In this document: positions 24,923 to 33,766 of the stretch, one piece after another
Layout of the letters: every line of letters starts with the position of its first letter
Numbering within the stretch: the stretch's first letter is position 1
DNA from: JAHEEL01 sp963836085
Lineage (GTDB): Bacteria > Actinomycetota > Acidimicrobiia > Spongiisociales > UBA5794
Direction of reading: 5' to 3'
Length of the DNA stretch: 64,000 nucleotides
Assembly: GCA_963836085.1 (NCBI GenBank)
Contig: CAWIHT010000015.1
Span: forward strand, 183,202-247,201
Made by a program: the position numbers and the translations under genes
Notes under the pieces: model-generated
The model's database searches: none
Told to the model about the DNA's origin: nothing
Seen by the model: only the letters and a program-made list of their open reading frames with translations

Positions 24923-25183
24923 TTACGGCCGAAGCATTTTCCGGCGATCTCGCTCGTGCGTCCCGCCCCACACGCCGAATCGCTCACGCGTCTCGAGAGC
25001 GAATTCGAGGCATTCCTCGACAACAGGGCACGTCGAGCACACGGCGAGCGCGGCCCGTTCATTCGCTCGGGTCTTGGCGAAGAAGAGTTCGGCGTCGGCA
25101 TCGCGACAGGCCGAGTAGACCGCCCAGGGGCGCTCGTCGAGGATCGGTCCCTCGAGTGTTGGAAATTCCAGCATGTTGGTCAT
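24923..25183 (-). CDS. WhiB-like [4Fe-4S] transcriptional regulator
   Basis: 86 residues. The ATG at 25183 is supported by AAGGGG 8 bases upstream. The four cluster cysteines are in SACRDAD and CSTCPVVEEC, followed by the family turn GVWGG and a basic end, RDRRKMLRP. Wbl proteins bind sigma factor region 4 and control redox, development or antibiotic tolerance in actinobacteria. The exact subclass is not clear. It stands alone between the exporter and a GGCT-like gene. Confidence 0.93.
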   Translation of the reverse strand: MTNMLEFPTLEGPILDERPWAVYSACRDADAELFFAKTRANERAALAVCSTCPVVEECLEFALETRERFGVWGGTHERDRRKMLRP

Positions 25184-25307
25184 ATCAACCCCTTCTTCTT
25201 CAGCTACGGGGGTTTGACGCTCGGGGTCGGTCCCGGGGTTCCCAAATCTCTGGTCTGACCCCCGGGCCCCACCTACACTCGGATCCAAGCACCGGGGAGG
25301 AGCTTTC

Positions 25308-25754
25308 TTGCTGTACTTCGTCTACACCGCGCGCCTGGCGCCGGACGACCTTCGAGCCGTCGCACCGTCGGCAACGTTCGAGTTCGTCGCGCATCTTGCA
25401 GAGGCCACGCTGTCCTTCTCCGTGGAGGGCAATGGTTGGAAGGGCGGACTCCCGACCGTGGTACCGGATCCAGATTCGACCGTGTGGGGAGCAGTCTTCT
25501 CGGTTCCAGACACGGAGGCCGACGCCCTCGACCGCGTCGAGGCGACCGAGGAGCGAATTCGCGAGGAGACGGACGTGATCGATCGATCCGGCCGCAGGCA
25601 CCCCGTTGTGATCCACCGGACCACCGGGCCGACCGGACCGGAACTCGTACCGGCGCCCGCCTACCTCGATCGTATGCTGTCCGGCTCCCGGCATTGGGAG
25701 TTGCCCATCGGCTGGATCGTCGGTCTTGACGACCGACGCAATGCCGTGGTGTAG
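25308..25754 (+). CDS. Gamma-glutamylcyclotransferase-like protein
   Basis: 148 residues from a TTG at 25308 with GGGGAGG 7 bases upstream. The N-terminus YFVYTARLAPDDL and a central Glu-containing strand (VWGAVFSVPDTEADALDRVEA) match the GGCT/AIG2-like fold, which cyclises gamma-glutamyl amino acids. The usual YGSN start is altered to YTAR, so the substrate may differ. A short GGGCC-TTTC-GGCCC hairpin follows at 25772-25785. Confidence 0.6.
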   Translation: MLYFVYTARLAPDDLRAVAPSATFEFVAHLAEATLSFSVEGNGWKGGLPTVVPDPDSTVWGAVFSVPDTEADALDRVEATEERIREETDVIDRSGRRHPVVIHRTTGPTGPELVPAPAYLDRMLSGSRHWELPIGWIVGLDDRRNAVV

Positions 25755-25805
25755 GCCGCTGAACGCGAAACGGGCCTTTCGGCCCTGATACGCCGCTTGA
25801 TCATC

Positions 25806-25858
25806 TGCACGAGATGCATAACATGCACGTTGTGCAGATTCGACATGCAGGACATGCA
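25806..25858. promoter_or_regulatory. Phased TGCA repeats upstream of the sulfur operon
   Basis: TGCA occurs at 25806, 25815, 25824, 25833, 25846 and 25855. Spacings are 9, 9, 9, 13 and 9 bases. Several copies read ACATGCA. The array ends 14 bases before the ATG of the regulator gene, so it is a likely multi-site operator for that protein. Confidence 0.6.
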
Positions 25859-25872
25859 GAGAAGGGGCGCTG

Positions 25873-26592
25873 ATGCAGACCGTCGGTGCCTCCCCGTCCT
25901 ACCTGACCGCCCGTGACGTCCAGGAACTGATCCGCGTCGACCGATCGACGATCTACCGCATGGCGGAGTCCGGCCGACTCCCCGCAATCAAAGTCGGACG
26001 TCAGTGGCGTTTCCCGGCCGATGCGATCGAGGAGTTCCTCGGAGGTCCGAGCAACGGCACCCAGGGCGGCCGCACACCGTCGCACGCTCAGGACGTCGCC
26101 GACCTCTTCGCCGATCTCTACGGGGTCATGGTGATCGTCACCGACATCACCGGCAACCCGATCACCGAGATCAGCAACCCGTGCGGCTACTTTGCCGCCG
26201 TCTCGAGCGAGGCCGCCGCTCTCGATCGCTGCATCGCTGAGTGGAACGCCCTCGGCGGGCAGTACGACTTCGAACCCCGCCTCAGGCCGAGCCACCTCGG
26301 ATTCCTGTGCACCCGGGCGTTCATCCGGATCGGGAACGAACTCTCCGGAATGGTCATCTCGGGAGGCATCGCCCCCGCAGCATGGCCCCCTGCCCCGGAG
26401 CGGATCGAAGCGATCGCGCTCGAGTCCCGCGTGCCCCTCCCCATCATCGAACAGAGCATCGAAGACGTCCACCGCATCGACCCCGAGGAACAGGAACGAT
26501 TCCTGGCTGCCATCCCGGTCCTCGCTAGACATCTCTCCAACATCGCAACCGAAGAACGACGGACGAGCGACCAAACAAGGAGCGCAACGTGA
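25873..26592 (+). CDS. Excisionase-type HTH plus PocR sensor domain regulator
   Basis: 239 residues; AAGGGG precedes the ATG. Residues ~10-60 are a MerR/excisionase-type winged helix (LTARDVQELIRVDRSTIYRM, KVGRQWRFPADAIEEFL). Residues ~75-225 are a PocR domain, a PAS-like sensor with conserved cysteines (NPCGYFAAV, LDRCIAEW, GFLCTRAF). PocR domains are known from regulators that sense small hydrocarbons or redox state. It overlaps the SQR-like gene (GTGA), so it controls its own operon, possibly by binding sulfur species at the cysteines (inference). Confidence 0.8.
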   Translation: MQTVGASPSYLTARDVQELIRVDRSTIYRMAESGRLPAIKVGRQWRFPADAIEEFLGGPSNGTQGGRTPSHAQDVADLFADLYGVMVIVTDITGNPITEISNPCGYFAAVSSEAAALDRCIAEWNALGGQYDFEPRLRPSHLGFLCTRAFIRIGNELSGMVISGGIAPAAWPPAPERIEAIALESRVPLPIIEQSIEDVHRIDPEEQERFLAAIPVLARHLSNIATEERRTSDQTRSAT

Positions 26593-27830
26593 AACGACTG
26601 GTGATTCTCGGCGCTGGTACCGCCGGCACCATGGTGGCCGCGAAGCTGCGGCCACGGCTCAGCACCGACGAATGGACGATCACCATGATCGACCAGGAAC
26701 CGACGCACTACTACCAGCCTGGATTCCTGTTCATCCCCTTTGGGATCTACACGCCCAGCGACGTGGTGAAGCCAAAGCTTGACTTCATCCCGGCGGGCGT
26801 GACGTATGTCGAAGCAGAGATCGACCTGATCGAACCCGACAAGGACCAGGTCAAACTGGCAGACGGAACGACCGTGGAGTACGACTACCTCGTCATCGCC
26901 ACCGGCACGTCGATCCGTCCGGACGAGACGCCCGGCCTCGATGGTCCCGAGTACGGCAAGACGATCCACGACTTCTACACCCTCGAGGGCGCCAAGGCGC
27001 TCGCCGAGGCGCTCCGATTCTGGGAGGGCGGCAAGCTCGTTCTCAATATCGTCGAGATGCCGATCAAGTGCCCGGTCGCTCCACTGGAGTTCATCTTCCT
27101 GGCCGATGCCTACTTCCAGGACAAGGGGCTGAGGGACAAGGTGGACCTCACGTACGTGACGCCGCTCGACGCTGCGTTCACGAAGCCGATCGCTGCGAAG
27201 CACCTCGGGAACCTGCTCGAAGACAAGAACGTGAATCTCGAGCCCGACTTCTACCTGGAACGGGTCGATGCCGACGAGAAGAAGCTCGTCTCCTACGACG
27301 AGCGCGAGATCGAGTACGACCTGCTCGTGACGATCCCCCTGAATATGGGTGCCGATGTCATCGCCCGTTCGGGTCTCGGCAATGAGAGCAACTTCGTGCC
27401 GGTCGACAGCGGGAACTTCCTCTCGAAGGACCACGACAACGTCTTCGCCCTCGGTGACGCCGCGGACCTTCCGACCTCGAAAGCGGGCTCGGTCGCTCAC
27501 TTCGCGGTCGAGGTGTTCACGGAGAACTTCCTTCGCCACATCGAGGGTCTGCCGATGCTGCTCGAGTTCGATGGTCACGCGAACTGCTTCATCGAATCCG
27601 GCCACGGCAAGGGCCTCCTGATCGACTTCAACTACACAACCGAACCGCTCCCCGGGAAGTACCCGCTCCCCGGCATCGGCCCGTTCACGCTGCTGCGCGA
27701 GACGGAGATGAACCACTGGGGCAAGATGATCTTCAAGTGGACCTACTGGAACATGCTCCTGCGCGGCAAGGAATTGCCGCTGCCACATGAGATGCTCATG
27801 GCTGGGAAGATCGACGAGGGGGTGCGATGA
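26589..27830 (+). CDS. Sulfide:quinone-reductase-like FAD oxidoreductase
   Basis: 413 residues from a GTG. An FAD-binding GxGxxG (LVILGAGTAGTMVAAKL) opens the protein, followed by the second FAD region DYLVIATGTSIRP and the third, NVFALGDAADLPTSKAGS. Cysteines sit in EMPIKCPVAP and HANCFIESG, positions like the redox cysteines of sulfide:quinone reductases. Amphipathic C-terminal helices (WGKMIFKWTYWNMLL) could anchor it to the membrane. The expected reaction is oxidation of sulfide or a persulfide with electrons going to quinone. The neighbours DUF1641, TusE and DsrE support sulfur handling. Confidence 0.85.
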   Translation: MKRLVILGAGTAGTMVAAKLRPRLSTDEWTITMIDQEPTHYYQPGFLFIPFGIYTPSDVVKPKLDFIPAGVTYVEAEIDLIEPDKDQVKLADGTTVEYDYLVIATGTSIRPDETPGLDGPEYGKTIHDFYTLEGAKALAEALRFWEGGKLVLNIVEMPIKCPVAPLEFIFLADAYFQDKGLRDKVDLTYVTPLDAAFTKPIAAKHLGNLLEDKNVNLEPDFYLERVDADEKKLVSYDEREIEYDLLVTIPLNMGADVIARSGLGNESNFVPVDSGNFLSKDHDNVFALGDAADLPTSKAGSVAHFAVEVFTENFLRHIEGLPMLLEFDGHANCFIESGHGKGLLIDFNYTTEPLPGKYPLPGIGPFTLLRETEMNHWGKMIFKWTYWNMLLRGKELPLPHEMLMAGKIDEGVR

Positions 27831-28585
27831 CGACCGTCTCAACCGACCGGATCGCAGAACTCGAGCAGAAGATCGACGTCATGGCAGGCCAGATGGATCT
27901 CCTCGTTGAGGAGCTTCGGGAGCAGCGGCTGCGTCGCCAGCAGTGGGACGAACTCCGGACCGACCTCGCTCCGATCGCCGGTGAGGCCATGATCCTCGCC
28001 AGCAACGAACTCGAGTCCATCCAGGAATGGGTGCAACCGGACGACATGCTGCGTCTCCTCCGTCGGATCCTCCGCAATACGAAGAACATCGAGGATGGCA
28101 TGGCTCGCTACGAGAGTCTCATGGATTTCCTTGACGATGCCGGACCGTTGACGGGTGAGGCCGTGACAAAGATCCTCACCACGCTCGAGGAATTCGAGCA
28201 GCGGGGCTACTTCGAATTTGCGCAGGCCGGTCTCGGGATCGCGGACAAGATCGTCAAGGCGTACTCGAAGGAAGACGTCGAAGCGCTTGGCGACAATGTC
28301 GTTCAGATGCTCGACATCGTCAAGAACCTGACACAACCGGAGATGCTCGCGGTTGCTCAGAGGATGCTCGACGCCGTCCAGCGGCAGCAGGCCGCTGCGG
28401 AACTCGAGCCCGCCGAGCCGCCCGGGTTGCTCTCACTCGCCGGCCAGATTCGCGATCCAGAAGTACGACGGGGCCTGGCGCGAGCCCTCAACACGTTCAA
28501 GGTCGTTTCCGCCTCGGAGACCGAGACGGCCGCGGCCACCATCGAAGCGCAACAAGCAACGAAGTCACCTGAAGGAGGTGCGTGA
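27827..28585 (+). CDS. DUF1641 protein of the sulfur operon
   Basis: 252 residues overlapping the SQR-like stop by ATGA. It is helical, starting with a coiled coil (RIAELEQKIDVMAGQMDLL). The central DUF1641 region includes GPLTGEAVTKILTTLEEFEQRGYF. DUF1641 proteins are regularly encoded beside SQR-like flavoproteins and DsrE/TusE sulfur carriers, but their biochemical role is unknown. An adaptor or membrane-associated scaffold role is a guess. Confidence 0.75.
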   Translation: MTTVSTDRIAELEQKIDVMAGQMDLLVEELREQRLRRQQWDELRTDLAPIAGEAMILASNELESIQEWVQPDDMLRLLRRILRNTKNIEDGMARYESLMDFLDDAGPLTGEAVTKILTTLEEFEQRGYFEFAQAGLGIADKIVKAYSKEDVEALGDNVVQMLDIVKNLTQPEMLAVAQRMLDAVQRQQAAAELEPAEPPGLLSLAGQIRDPEVRRGLARALNTFKVVSASETETAAATIEAQQATKSPEGGA

Positions 28586-28902
28586 TGCCGGTAACGACCA
28601 TCGGCGGCCAGGAAGTCCACGTCGACGAGGAAGGTTTCCTCACCGAGTACGACGAGTGGAGCGAGGACCTGGCGAAGGAGCTCGCCTCCAACATCGGAAT
28701 CGCAGAACTGAACGACGACCACTGGAAGGTCATCGCCTTCCTGCGCTCTGACTACCAGGAGCAGGGCGAGACGGCGACGCTGCGGCGTGTCACGGCGGTC
28801 GGGGGCATCCCCACGAAATCGTTGTTCCAGCTCTTCCCGAAGAAGCCGGCCAGGAAGATGTCCTACGTCTCCGGCCTACCGAAGCCCGCGGGCTGCATCT
28901 AG
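28585..28902 (+). CDS. TusE/DsrC-family sulfur carrier
   Basis: 105 residues; GGAGG at 28574-28578 favours the ATG at 28585 over a GTG at 28582. Family features are FLTEYDEWSEDLAKELA, DHWKVIAFLR and the C-terminal swinging arm GLPKPAGCI with the penultimate cysteine. The second conserved cysteine of dissimilatory DsrC is absent, so it is closer to TusE, which takes persulfide sulfur from DsrE-type partners. It lies between DUF1641 and DsrE genes. Confidence 0.88.
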   Translation: MPVTTIGGQEVHVDEEGFLTEYDEWSEDLAKELASNIGIAELNDDHWKVIAFLRSDYQEQGETATLRRVTAVGGIPTKSLFQLFPKKPARKMSYVSGLPKPAGCI

Positions 28903-28913
28903 AAAGGATCACG

Positions 28914-29414
28914 ATGACCGACGCACCGATCGTTCCCGACTTTGGAGACGACGACCCGGAGCGGAAGATCTCCTTTGTCTGCTCGAAGGGTTCCCTCGAC
29001 ATGGCCTACCCGGGCCTGATCATGGCCAGCGGCGCGCTGGAGCAAGGTATCGAGACGCATATCTTCTTCACGTTCTGGGGCATGGACATGATCAACAAGA
29101 AGACGATGGGGAACCTCAAGTTCTCCCCCGTTGGAAACACTGCGACGCACATGCCGGCGGCGCTCGCTCCCTTCCCGGGAATGACGACCATGGCCACGAA
29201 GCAGATGAAGAAGCAGCTCGACGAGCTCGACATCCCGGACATTCCGACATTCCTGGCACATCTTCAGGACATGGGCTGCCACCTCTGGGCCTGCAAGATG
29301 TCGGTGGACATGTTCAACCTCACCGAGGATGACATGATCGATGGCCTCGACGGCGTGCTGAACGTCGGCGATTTCATGGAGATCATCGACGGCGCCCAGA
29401 CGATGTTCATCTAG
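28914..29414 (+). CDS. DsrE2-like sulfurtransferase
   Basis: 166 residues. The DsrE/F-like fold starts at KISFVCSKGSLDMAYPGLIMA, with the cysteine in FVCSKG and another in the C-terminal stretch GCHLWACKMSVDMF. The region GIETHIFFTFWGMDMI is typical of DsrE2, which forms persulfides and passes sulfur to TusE/DsrC. It is the last gene of the operon, 11 bases after tusE, and a strong hairpin follows. Confidence 0.85.
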   Translation: MTDAPIVPDFGDDDPERKISFVCSKGSLDMAYPGLIMASGALEQGIETHIFFTFWGMDMINKKTMGNLKFSPVGNTATHMPAALAPFPGMTTMATKQMKKQLDELDIPDIPTFLAHLQDMGCHLWACKMSVDMFNLTEDDMIDGLDGVLNVGDFMEIIDGAQTMFI

Positions 29415-29440
29415 GGCTTCGCCCCTCGTCCATATCGAGA

Positions 29441-29468
29441 GCGCCTCCGGGGATCGTCCCGGAGGCGC
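29441..29468 (+). terminator. Terminator of the sulfur operon
   Basis: An 11-bp perfect stem, GCGCCTCCGGG / CCCGGAGGCGC with a 6-base loop, is followed by TT. It separates the DsrE gene from rnpB. Confidence 0.8.
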
Positions 29469-29510
29469 TTCCATGTGCGGGAACGGTGATGCGGGCGCTA
29501 GCGTTTGTGC

Positions 29511-29868
29511 TGCGAGTTCGCGAGGCGGCCGCGGCCCTCGGGCCGAGGAAAGTCCGGACTCCACAGGGCAGGATGCTGGGTAACGCCCAGGCGGGGTGAC
29601 CCGACGGACAGTGCAGCAGAGAGCAGACCGCCGATGGCCCAGGGAATCTCACATTCCGGGGCACAGGCAAGGGTGAAACGGTGGTGTAAGAGACCACCAG
29701 CGGCTCGGGAGACCGGGTCGGCTCGGCAAACCCCATCCGGAGCAAGGTCGAGCAGAGACAGGGTGGCCCGCCCGCTACGTCTCGGGTAGACCGCGCGAGG
29801 TCAACAGCAATGTTGATCCCAGATAGATGGCCGTCCACGACAGGATCCGGCTTACACGCAGACTCGAA
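29511..29868 (+). ncRNA. rnpB: RNase P RNA, bacterial type A
   Basis: The catalytic RNA of RNase P, which matures tRNA 5' ends. The conserved 5' block GAGGAAAGTCCGGACTCC (near 29550) and the 3' block AGATAGATGGCCGTC with CAGGATCCGGCTTA are both present at the expected ~300-base distance. The L15-type GGGUAGACCGC segment precedes the 3' block. The ends are set from P1 pairing CGAGT / ACTCG and are approximate. Confidence 0.93.
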
Positions 29869-29902
29869 CCGGAAGCGCCCCCGCAAGGGGGCGCTTCCGG
29901 TT
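29867..29902 (+). terminator. Terminator of rnpB
   Basis: A perfect 16-bp stem from AACCGGAAGCGC on the left and GCGCTTCCGGTT on the right, with a GCAA tetraloop, directly follows the RNase P RNA. Confidence 0.88.
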
Positions 29903-29943
29903 CTGGCAGCTCGCAGCTCCGCTCCGTCGTAGGCTCTCCTGCA

Positions 29944-31245
29944 ATGTCACGCATCAGCGACCTCGCAGCGCAGACACCGGCGTCGCGGAACCGGGCGATC
30001 GACTTCTATCGAGCGGCAGCGCTCACCATCGTCGTGCTCGGACACTGGCTCGCCTCGGCCGTGTACGTGGAACCCGATGGCAGTCTCCGGTTCACGAACA
30101 TTCTCGAACTCGCCGAGTGGACCCATTGGCTGACCTGGTTCATTCAGGTGATTCCGGTGTTCTTCATCGTCGGCGGCTACGCCAACTGGCTCTCCTATCA
30201 CGCGGCGTTGCGCAAGAACCGTTCGGTGGGCGAGTGGATCGTTGCACGGTTCCGCAGGTTGATGACGCCGATCGTGCCGTTCCTCGCGGTGTGGTCCCTG
30301 ATATCGGTGGGGGCCGGTCTCCTCGGCGTGGACCACCGTCTGATCCGGGCGGGGAGTTTCGCGGTCGTCACTCCCCTCTGGTTCCTCGCGGTCTATCTGC
30401 TGGTGATCCTGGCGGTCCCTGCGACGGTCTGGCTCTGGGCACGACTCGGGTGGTGGTCGGTTGCGTTCGGCCTCAGCCTGGCGTTCGCCACCGATGCCGC
30501 CCGCTACGCAACCGGCCTCGATTGGATCGGTTGGCTGAACTTCGGATTCGTGTGGTTGACCGCACACCAACTCGGGTACCGCTGGGCCACCGAGACGGAA
30601 CGACCGGCCGCCACTCCCCTGCTCGTCAGCATCCCGATCGCCTTCGGCGCCCTGCTCTTCCTCACCCTGGCCGGCCCCTACCCCGTCTCGATGGTCGGTG
30701 TCCCCGGTGCAACGGAGAACAACACACTTCCGCCGACCGCAGTGCTCGCCGTCCTCGCGCTCCTCCAGTACGCGGTCGTTCGCCTCGCCGAGCCGGCGGC
30801 CCGGCGCTGGATGCACTGCGAACGTCCATGGGCGGCCGTGGTGGCGTTCCACGTCGTCATGATGACCGTCTACGTCTGGCACCTGCCGACGCTGGCAATC
30901 GTGGTGTTGATCGGATACGGCATCGGGTTCGGCTTCAGCCTCGAGCCGCTAACGAGCGGATGGTGGCTCGCGCGTCCGATCTGGATCGCCGTCCTCACGA
31001 TCGCCCTGGCCGCCGTGATCGCGGTCTTCGGGCGGTACGAGCAGCGGGTCCGCACCGGGCCCCCTCCCCCGATCCCGATCCTCGCCTTCGGCGTCGTCGC
31101 CACGATGGTCGCGATCTCGGCAGGTGTAGTACTCGGTTTCGTACCGGAGGAAGGCCTGCTCAGGTGGTGGGTCGCGATCCTGTTCGCCGCCGGCGTCGTT
31201 GCCCTCGGGGCCTATCCGGCCCGGAAGTCCAGAACACGCGGCTGA
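29944..31245 (+). CDS. Acyltransferase 3 family membrane protein
   Basis: 433 residues from the ATG at 29944. About ten membrane segments are visible. The N-terminal RAIDFYRAAALTIVVLGHW carries the catalytic-type histidine of the acyltransferase-3 (OafA/YrhL) fold, and RFRRLMTPIVPFL is the usual basic follow-up. Such proteins acetylate or acylate surface sugars, lipids or peptidoglycan. The acceptor is unknown. Confidence 0.8.
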   Translation: MSRISDLAAQTPASRNRAIDFYRAAALTIVVLGHWLASAVYVEPDGSLRFTNILELAEWTHWLTWFIQVIPVFFIVGGYANWLSYHAALRKNRSVGEWIVARFRRLMTPIVPFLAVWSLISVGAGLLGVDHRLIRAGSFAVVTPLWFLAVYLLVILAVPATVWLWARLGWWSVAFGLSLAFATDAARYATGLDWIGWLNFGFVWLTAHQLGYRWATETERPAATPLLVSIPIAFGALLFLTLAGPYPVSMVGVPGATENNTLPPTAVLAVLALLQYAVVRLAEPAARRWMHCERPWAAVVAFHVVMMTVYVWHLPTLAIVVLIGYGIGFGFSLEPLTSGWWLARPIWIAVLTIALAAVIAVFGRYEQRVRTGPPPPIPILAFGVVATMVAISAGVVLGFVPEEGLLRWWVAILFAAGVVALGAYPARKSRTRG

Positions 31246-31292
31246 GGGGCCGCCCCGCGACGACCCCGCAGCGTGTTGAAGGTGGTGTGTCG

Positions 31293-31955
31293 CTACTCGG
31301 CTTCGTCCATCGTCACCAGCTTGTGGAGGCCCCAGCCAAGAGCGGCGCCGACGAGCGGCGCAATCCAGTAGACCCACTGGTCGGACCAGACGCCTCCAAC
31401 GATGGCCGGACCGAGCGAGCGCACCGGATTCACCGATGTGCCCGTGAACGGAATCAGGACGAGGTGGATCATCGTGAGCGTGAGGCCGATCCCGAGAAAG
31501 GCCGTCGTTGCCGAATTGGCACTCTTCGTAGCCTTGAGGATCACGGTGAGGAAGATGGCGGTGAACACCACCTCGAACAGGAACGCCTCCCAAGCCTCGA
31601 CACCGGCGCCAAACGTCGTCATCGTGCTGGCTACCGTCTCCGCGCTCGTCGCAACAAGCAGCGTCAGAGACGCGAGCGTCGCACCGACGATCTGAGCAGC
31701 CCAGTAGCCTGCCATCGACAAGGGATCGAGGCGCCCGTCAAGCACCATTGCCAGGCTGACTGCCGGGTTGTAGTGACCGCCCGAGACCTCGCCGAATGCG
31801 TACAGACCGGCGATCAGCGCGAGACCGAACGCAAACGCCACGATCAGGATGTTGCTCGGTGCCCCACCGGCGGCTGCCGCGACGATGGAGGCAGTACCAC
31901 CGAGGACGAGAACGTAGGTGCCGAGCAGTTCCGCGACGAGTTTGTTGATTGACAT
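31293..31955 (-). CDS. Aquaporin/MIP channel
   Basis: 220 residues; GGGGAGGG precedes the ATG at 31955. Six membrane helices and two half-helices: the first has HYNPAVSLA (NPA), the second SVNPVRSLGPA with NPV in place of NPA. It should pass water or small uncharged solutes such as glycerol. The NPV variant narrows or alters the pore signature but the following Arg is kept. Confidence 0.88.
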   Translation of the reverse strand: MSINKLVAELLGTYVLVLGGTASIVAAAAGGAPSNILIVAFAFGLALIAGLYAFGEVSGGHYNPAVSLAMVLDGRLDPLSMAGYWAAQIVGATLASLTLLVATSAETVASTMTTFGAGVEAWEAFLFEVVFTAIFLTVILKATKSANSATTAFLGIGLTLTMIHLVLIPFTGTSVNPVRSLGPAIVGGVWSDQWVYWIAPLVGAALGWGLHKLVTMDEAE

Positions 31956-32055
31956 GACCCTCCCCTTCTGTGGGCCGAGAGATTCGCTCAGCCGGACGGC
32001 CGCGAGGTTACACACACGAACCCGCACCTAGGATCCAATCGGAAGAGGAGGCCCG

Positions 32056-33045
32056 ATGACGCAATTCGCCTATTTCTGTGGACACGAGCAATTCCAGCCC
32101 GAGGATCTCGTTCGGCACGCGGTGCTGGCCGAGGCGGCCGGATTCGACGCGGTAATGGTCTCGGAGCACTTCCACCCTTGGGTTGATGACGTCTCTGCCT
32201 CCGGGTACACGTTCACGACGCTCGGAGCGATCGCCCAGGCGACCAATCGCGTTGCGATGGTCACAGCGGTGACGACTCCCCTCTTCCGCTACCACCCGGC
32301 GGTCGTGGCGCAGGCTGCAGCAACGATCGACCGACTCTCGGGCGGTCGCTTCCGTCTCGGAGTCGGTACCGGAGAGAACCTCAACGAAGGACCCTTGGGC
32401 TACGACTTCCCGAAGTACGCGGAGCGCGCAGCACGGATGAGCGAGGCACTCGACATCATGCGACGCCTCCTCGACGGCGAGAAGCTGACGTACGACGGCG
32501 AGTGGTACCGCACGGACCGGGCGAAGCTGTACAGCCCCCCGATCTCGGATCTGCCGATTTGGATGGCAGCGGGCGGACCGAAGTCCGCCGTGCTCGCCGC
32601 AACAAAGGCCGAGGGCATCATCACCTCAGTCCGGGACCCCGAACTGACGAGAGAGCGGGTGATCGATCCGGCCATGAGCGCAGCCGCCGAGGCGGGCCGC
32701 GACGCTCCGACGATCGCCGCGAGCCGGTGGACGGTGCGTGCCGACTCTCTCGACGAGGCATGGCAGGCGCTCGGCGCGTGGCGTGGCCTGCGGGCCCCCG
32801 GGCGCCTCGAGGCTGTCGACCCGGCCGATCTGCGGCAGCGTGCCGACAACCTCGAACGGAGCGAGGTCCTCGCGTCTTACAGCATCGTCTCGAGTCCGGA
32901 CGACTACGTCGAGACATACCGTCCCCTGATCACCGAGGTCGGCGCCGATGTCGTGACGCTCCAGACGACGTCTCTGGATCAGGAGTCGACCATCACCATG
33001 CTCGGCAGGGACGTGCTGCCCGAGTTGCGAGCGCTCGACTCCTAG
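32056..33045 (+). CDS. LLM-class F420-dependent oxidoreductase
   Basis: 329 residues; GAGGAGG precedes the ATG. A luciferase-like monooxygenase-fold protein of the subgroup near F420-dependent glucose-6-phosphate dehydrogenase: YFCGHEQFQPEDLVRHA, SEHFHPW, GRFRLGVGTGENLNE and IWMAAGGPKSAV are typical. It should use coenzyme F420, common in actinobacteria. The substrate is unknown. It shares a CTAG stop overlap with the convergent lipoprotein gene. Confidence 0.88.
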   Translation: MTQFAYFCGHEQFQPEDLVRHAVLAEAAGFDAVMVSEHFHPWVDDVSASGYTFTTLGAIAQATNRVAMVTAVTTPLFRYHPAVVAQAAATIDRLSGGRFRLGVGTGENLNEGPLGYDFPKYAERAARMSEALDIMRRLLDGEKLTYDGEWYRTDRAKLYSPPISDLPIWMAAGGPKSAVLAATKAEGIITSVRDPELTRERVIDPAMSAAAEAGRDAPTIAASRWTVRADSLDEAWQALGAWRGLRAPGRLEAVDPADLRQRADNLERSEVLASYSIVSSPDDYVETYRPLITEVGADVVTLQTTSLDQESTITMLGRDVLPELRALDS

Positions 33046-33689
33046 GGCGTCGCAGCATCGATCAGCGTGAGGGCCCGACGGGCGAAGTCGTCGCCGTGAC
33101 CGCCGGCTTCGATGGCCGCCCACATGGCCGGGACGACGACGGTCTCGTATGACTCGCGGATCGCTGCTCCGTCCTCGTCGTCGGGCAGACCCTCGAGGTA
33201 GGCGAGCAGCGGCTCGACGAATCCCGTTGCCAGGGTTGCGACGAGATCCACCTCCCATCCGTCGACATCCCGGGTGAACGTAGGCGCCGATGCCTCCTCC
33301 TGGACGCCAACTGCCACGACGGCCCAGTTGACGCCGCCCGCTTCGACCTCGGCCGAACTGCCGACGTTGAGCGTCGAGATCGGGCGTCCGGCGAACGCGT
33401 CGAAGCCGTCGCGAAATGAGGACCAGTAGGCAGCACCCGCCGCAGGGGTGATCCCATCGTTGAGCATCGCGGCGGTGTCCGAGGCGGGGAGAGCGTTCTC
33501 GGCGGCGAGCACGATCACCATCGATGGCTCATAGACAGCTTCCGTCGCCGCTTCGAAGTCCCGGGTGTCAACCGCCTCGGCCCAGCCGGCGACAACCGCG
33601 GGAGGCGACGACTCCGAGTCGTCCTCGGATGCACCGCACCCGGCAGCAACGGTCGCCAGAACCACCAGGATCGAGACGTATGTCTTCAT
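33042..33689 (-). CDS. Lipoprotein of unknown function
   Basis: 215 residues from the ATG at 33689. The signal ends in a lipobox, TVAAGCGAS, followed by an acidic linker (EDDSESSPP). The rest resembles a SnoaL/NTF2-size domain by its length and EAVDTRDFEAATEAVYE opening, but I do not recognise a family with confidence. It is exported and lipid-anchored; no function can be assigned. Confidence 0.7.
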   Translation of the reverse strand: MKTYVSILVVLATVAAGCGASEDDSESSPPAVVAGWAEAVDTRDFEAATEAVYEPSMVIVLAAENALPASDTAAMLNDGITPAAGAAYWSSFRDGFDAFAGRPISTLNVGSSAEVEAGGVNWAVVAVGVQEEASAPTFTRDVDGWEVDLVATLATGFVEPLLAYLEGLPDDEDGAAIRESYETVVVPAMWAAIEAGGHGDDFARRALTLIDAATP

Positions 33690-33766
33690 GACCGGGGAGG
33701 CTAACGACGGTACCCATCTAGGGCGAGCGACGGTCACACCGGCGAGACCGACTACCTTGACTCCCC

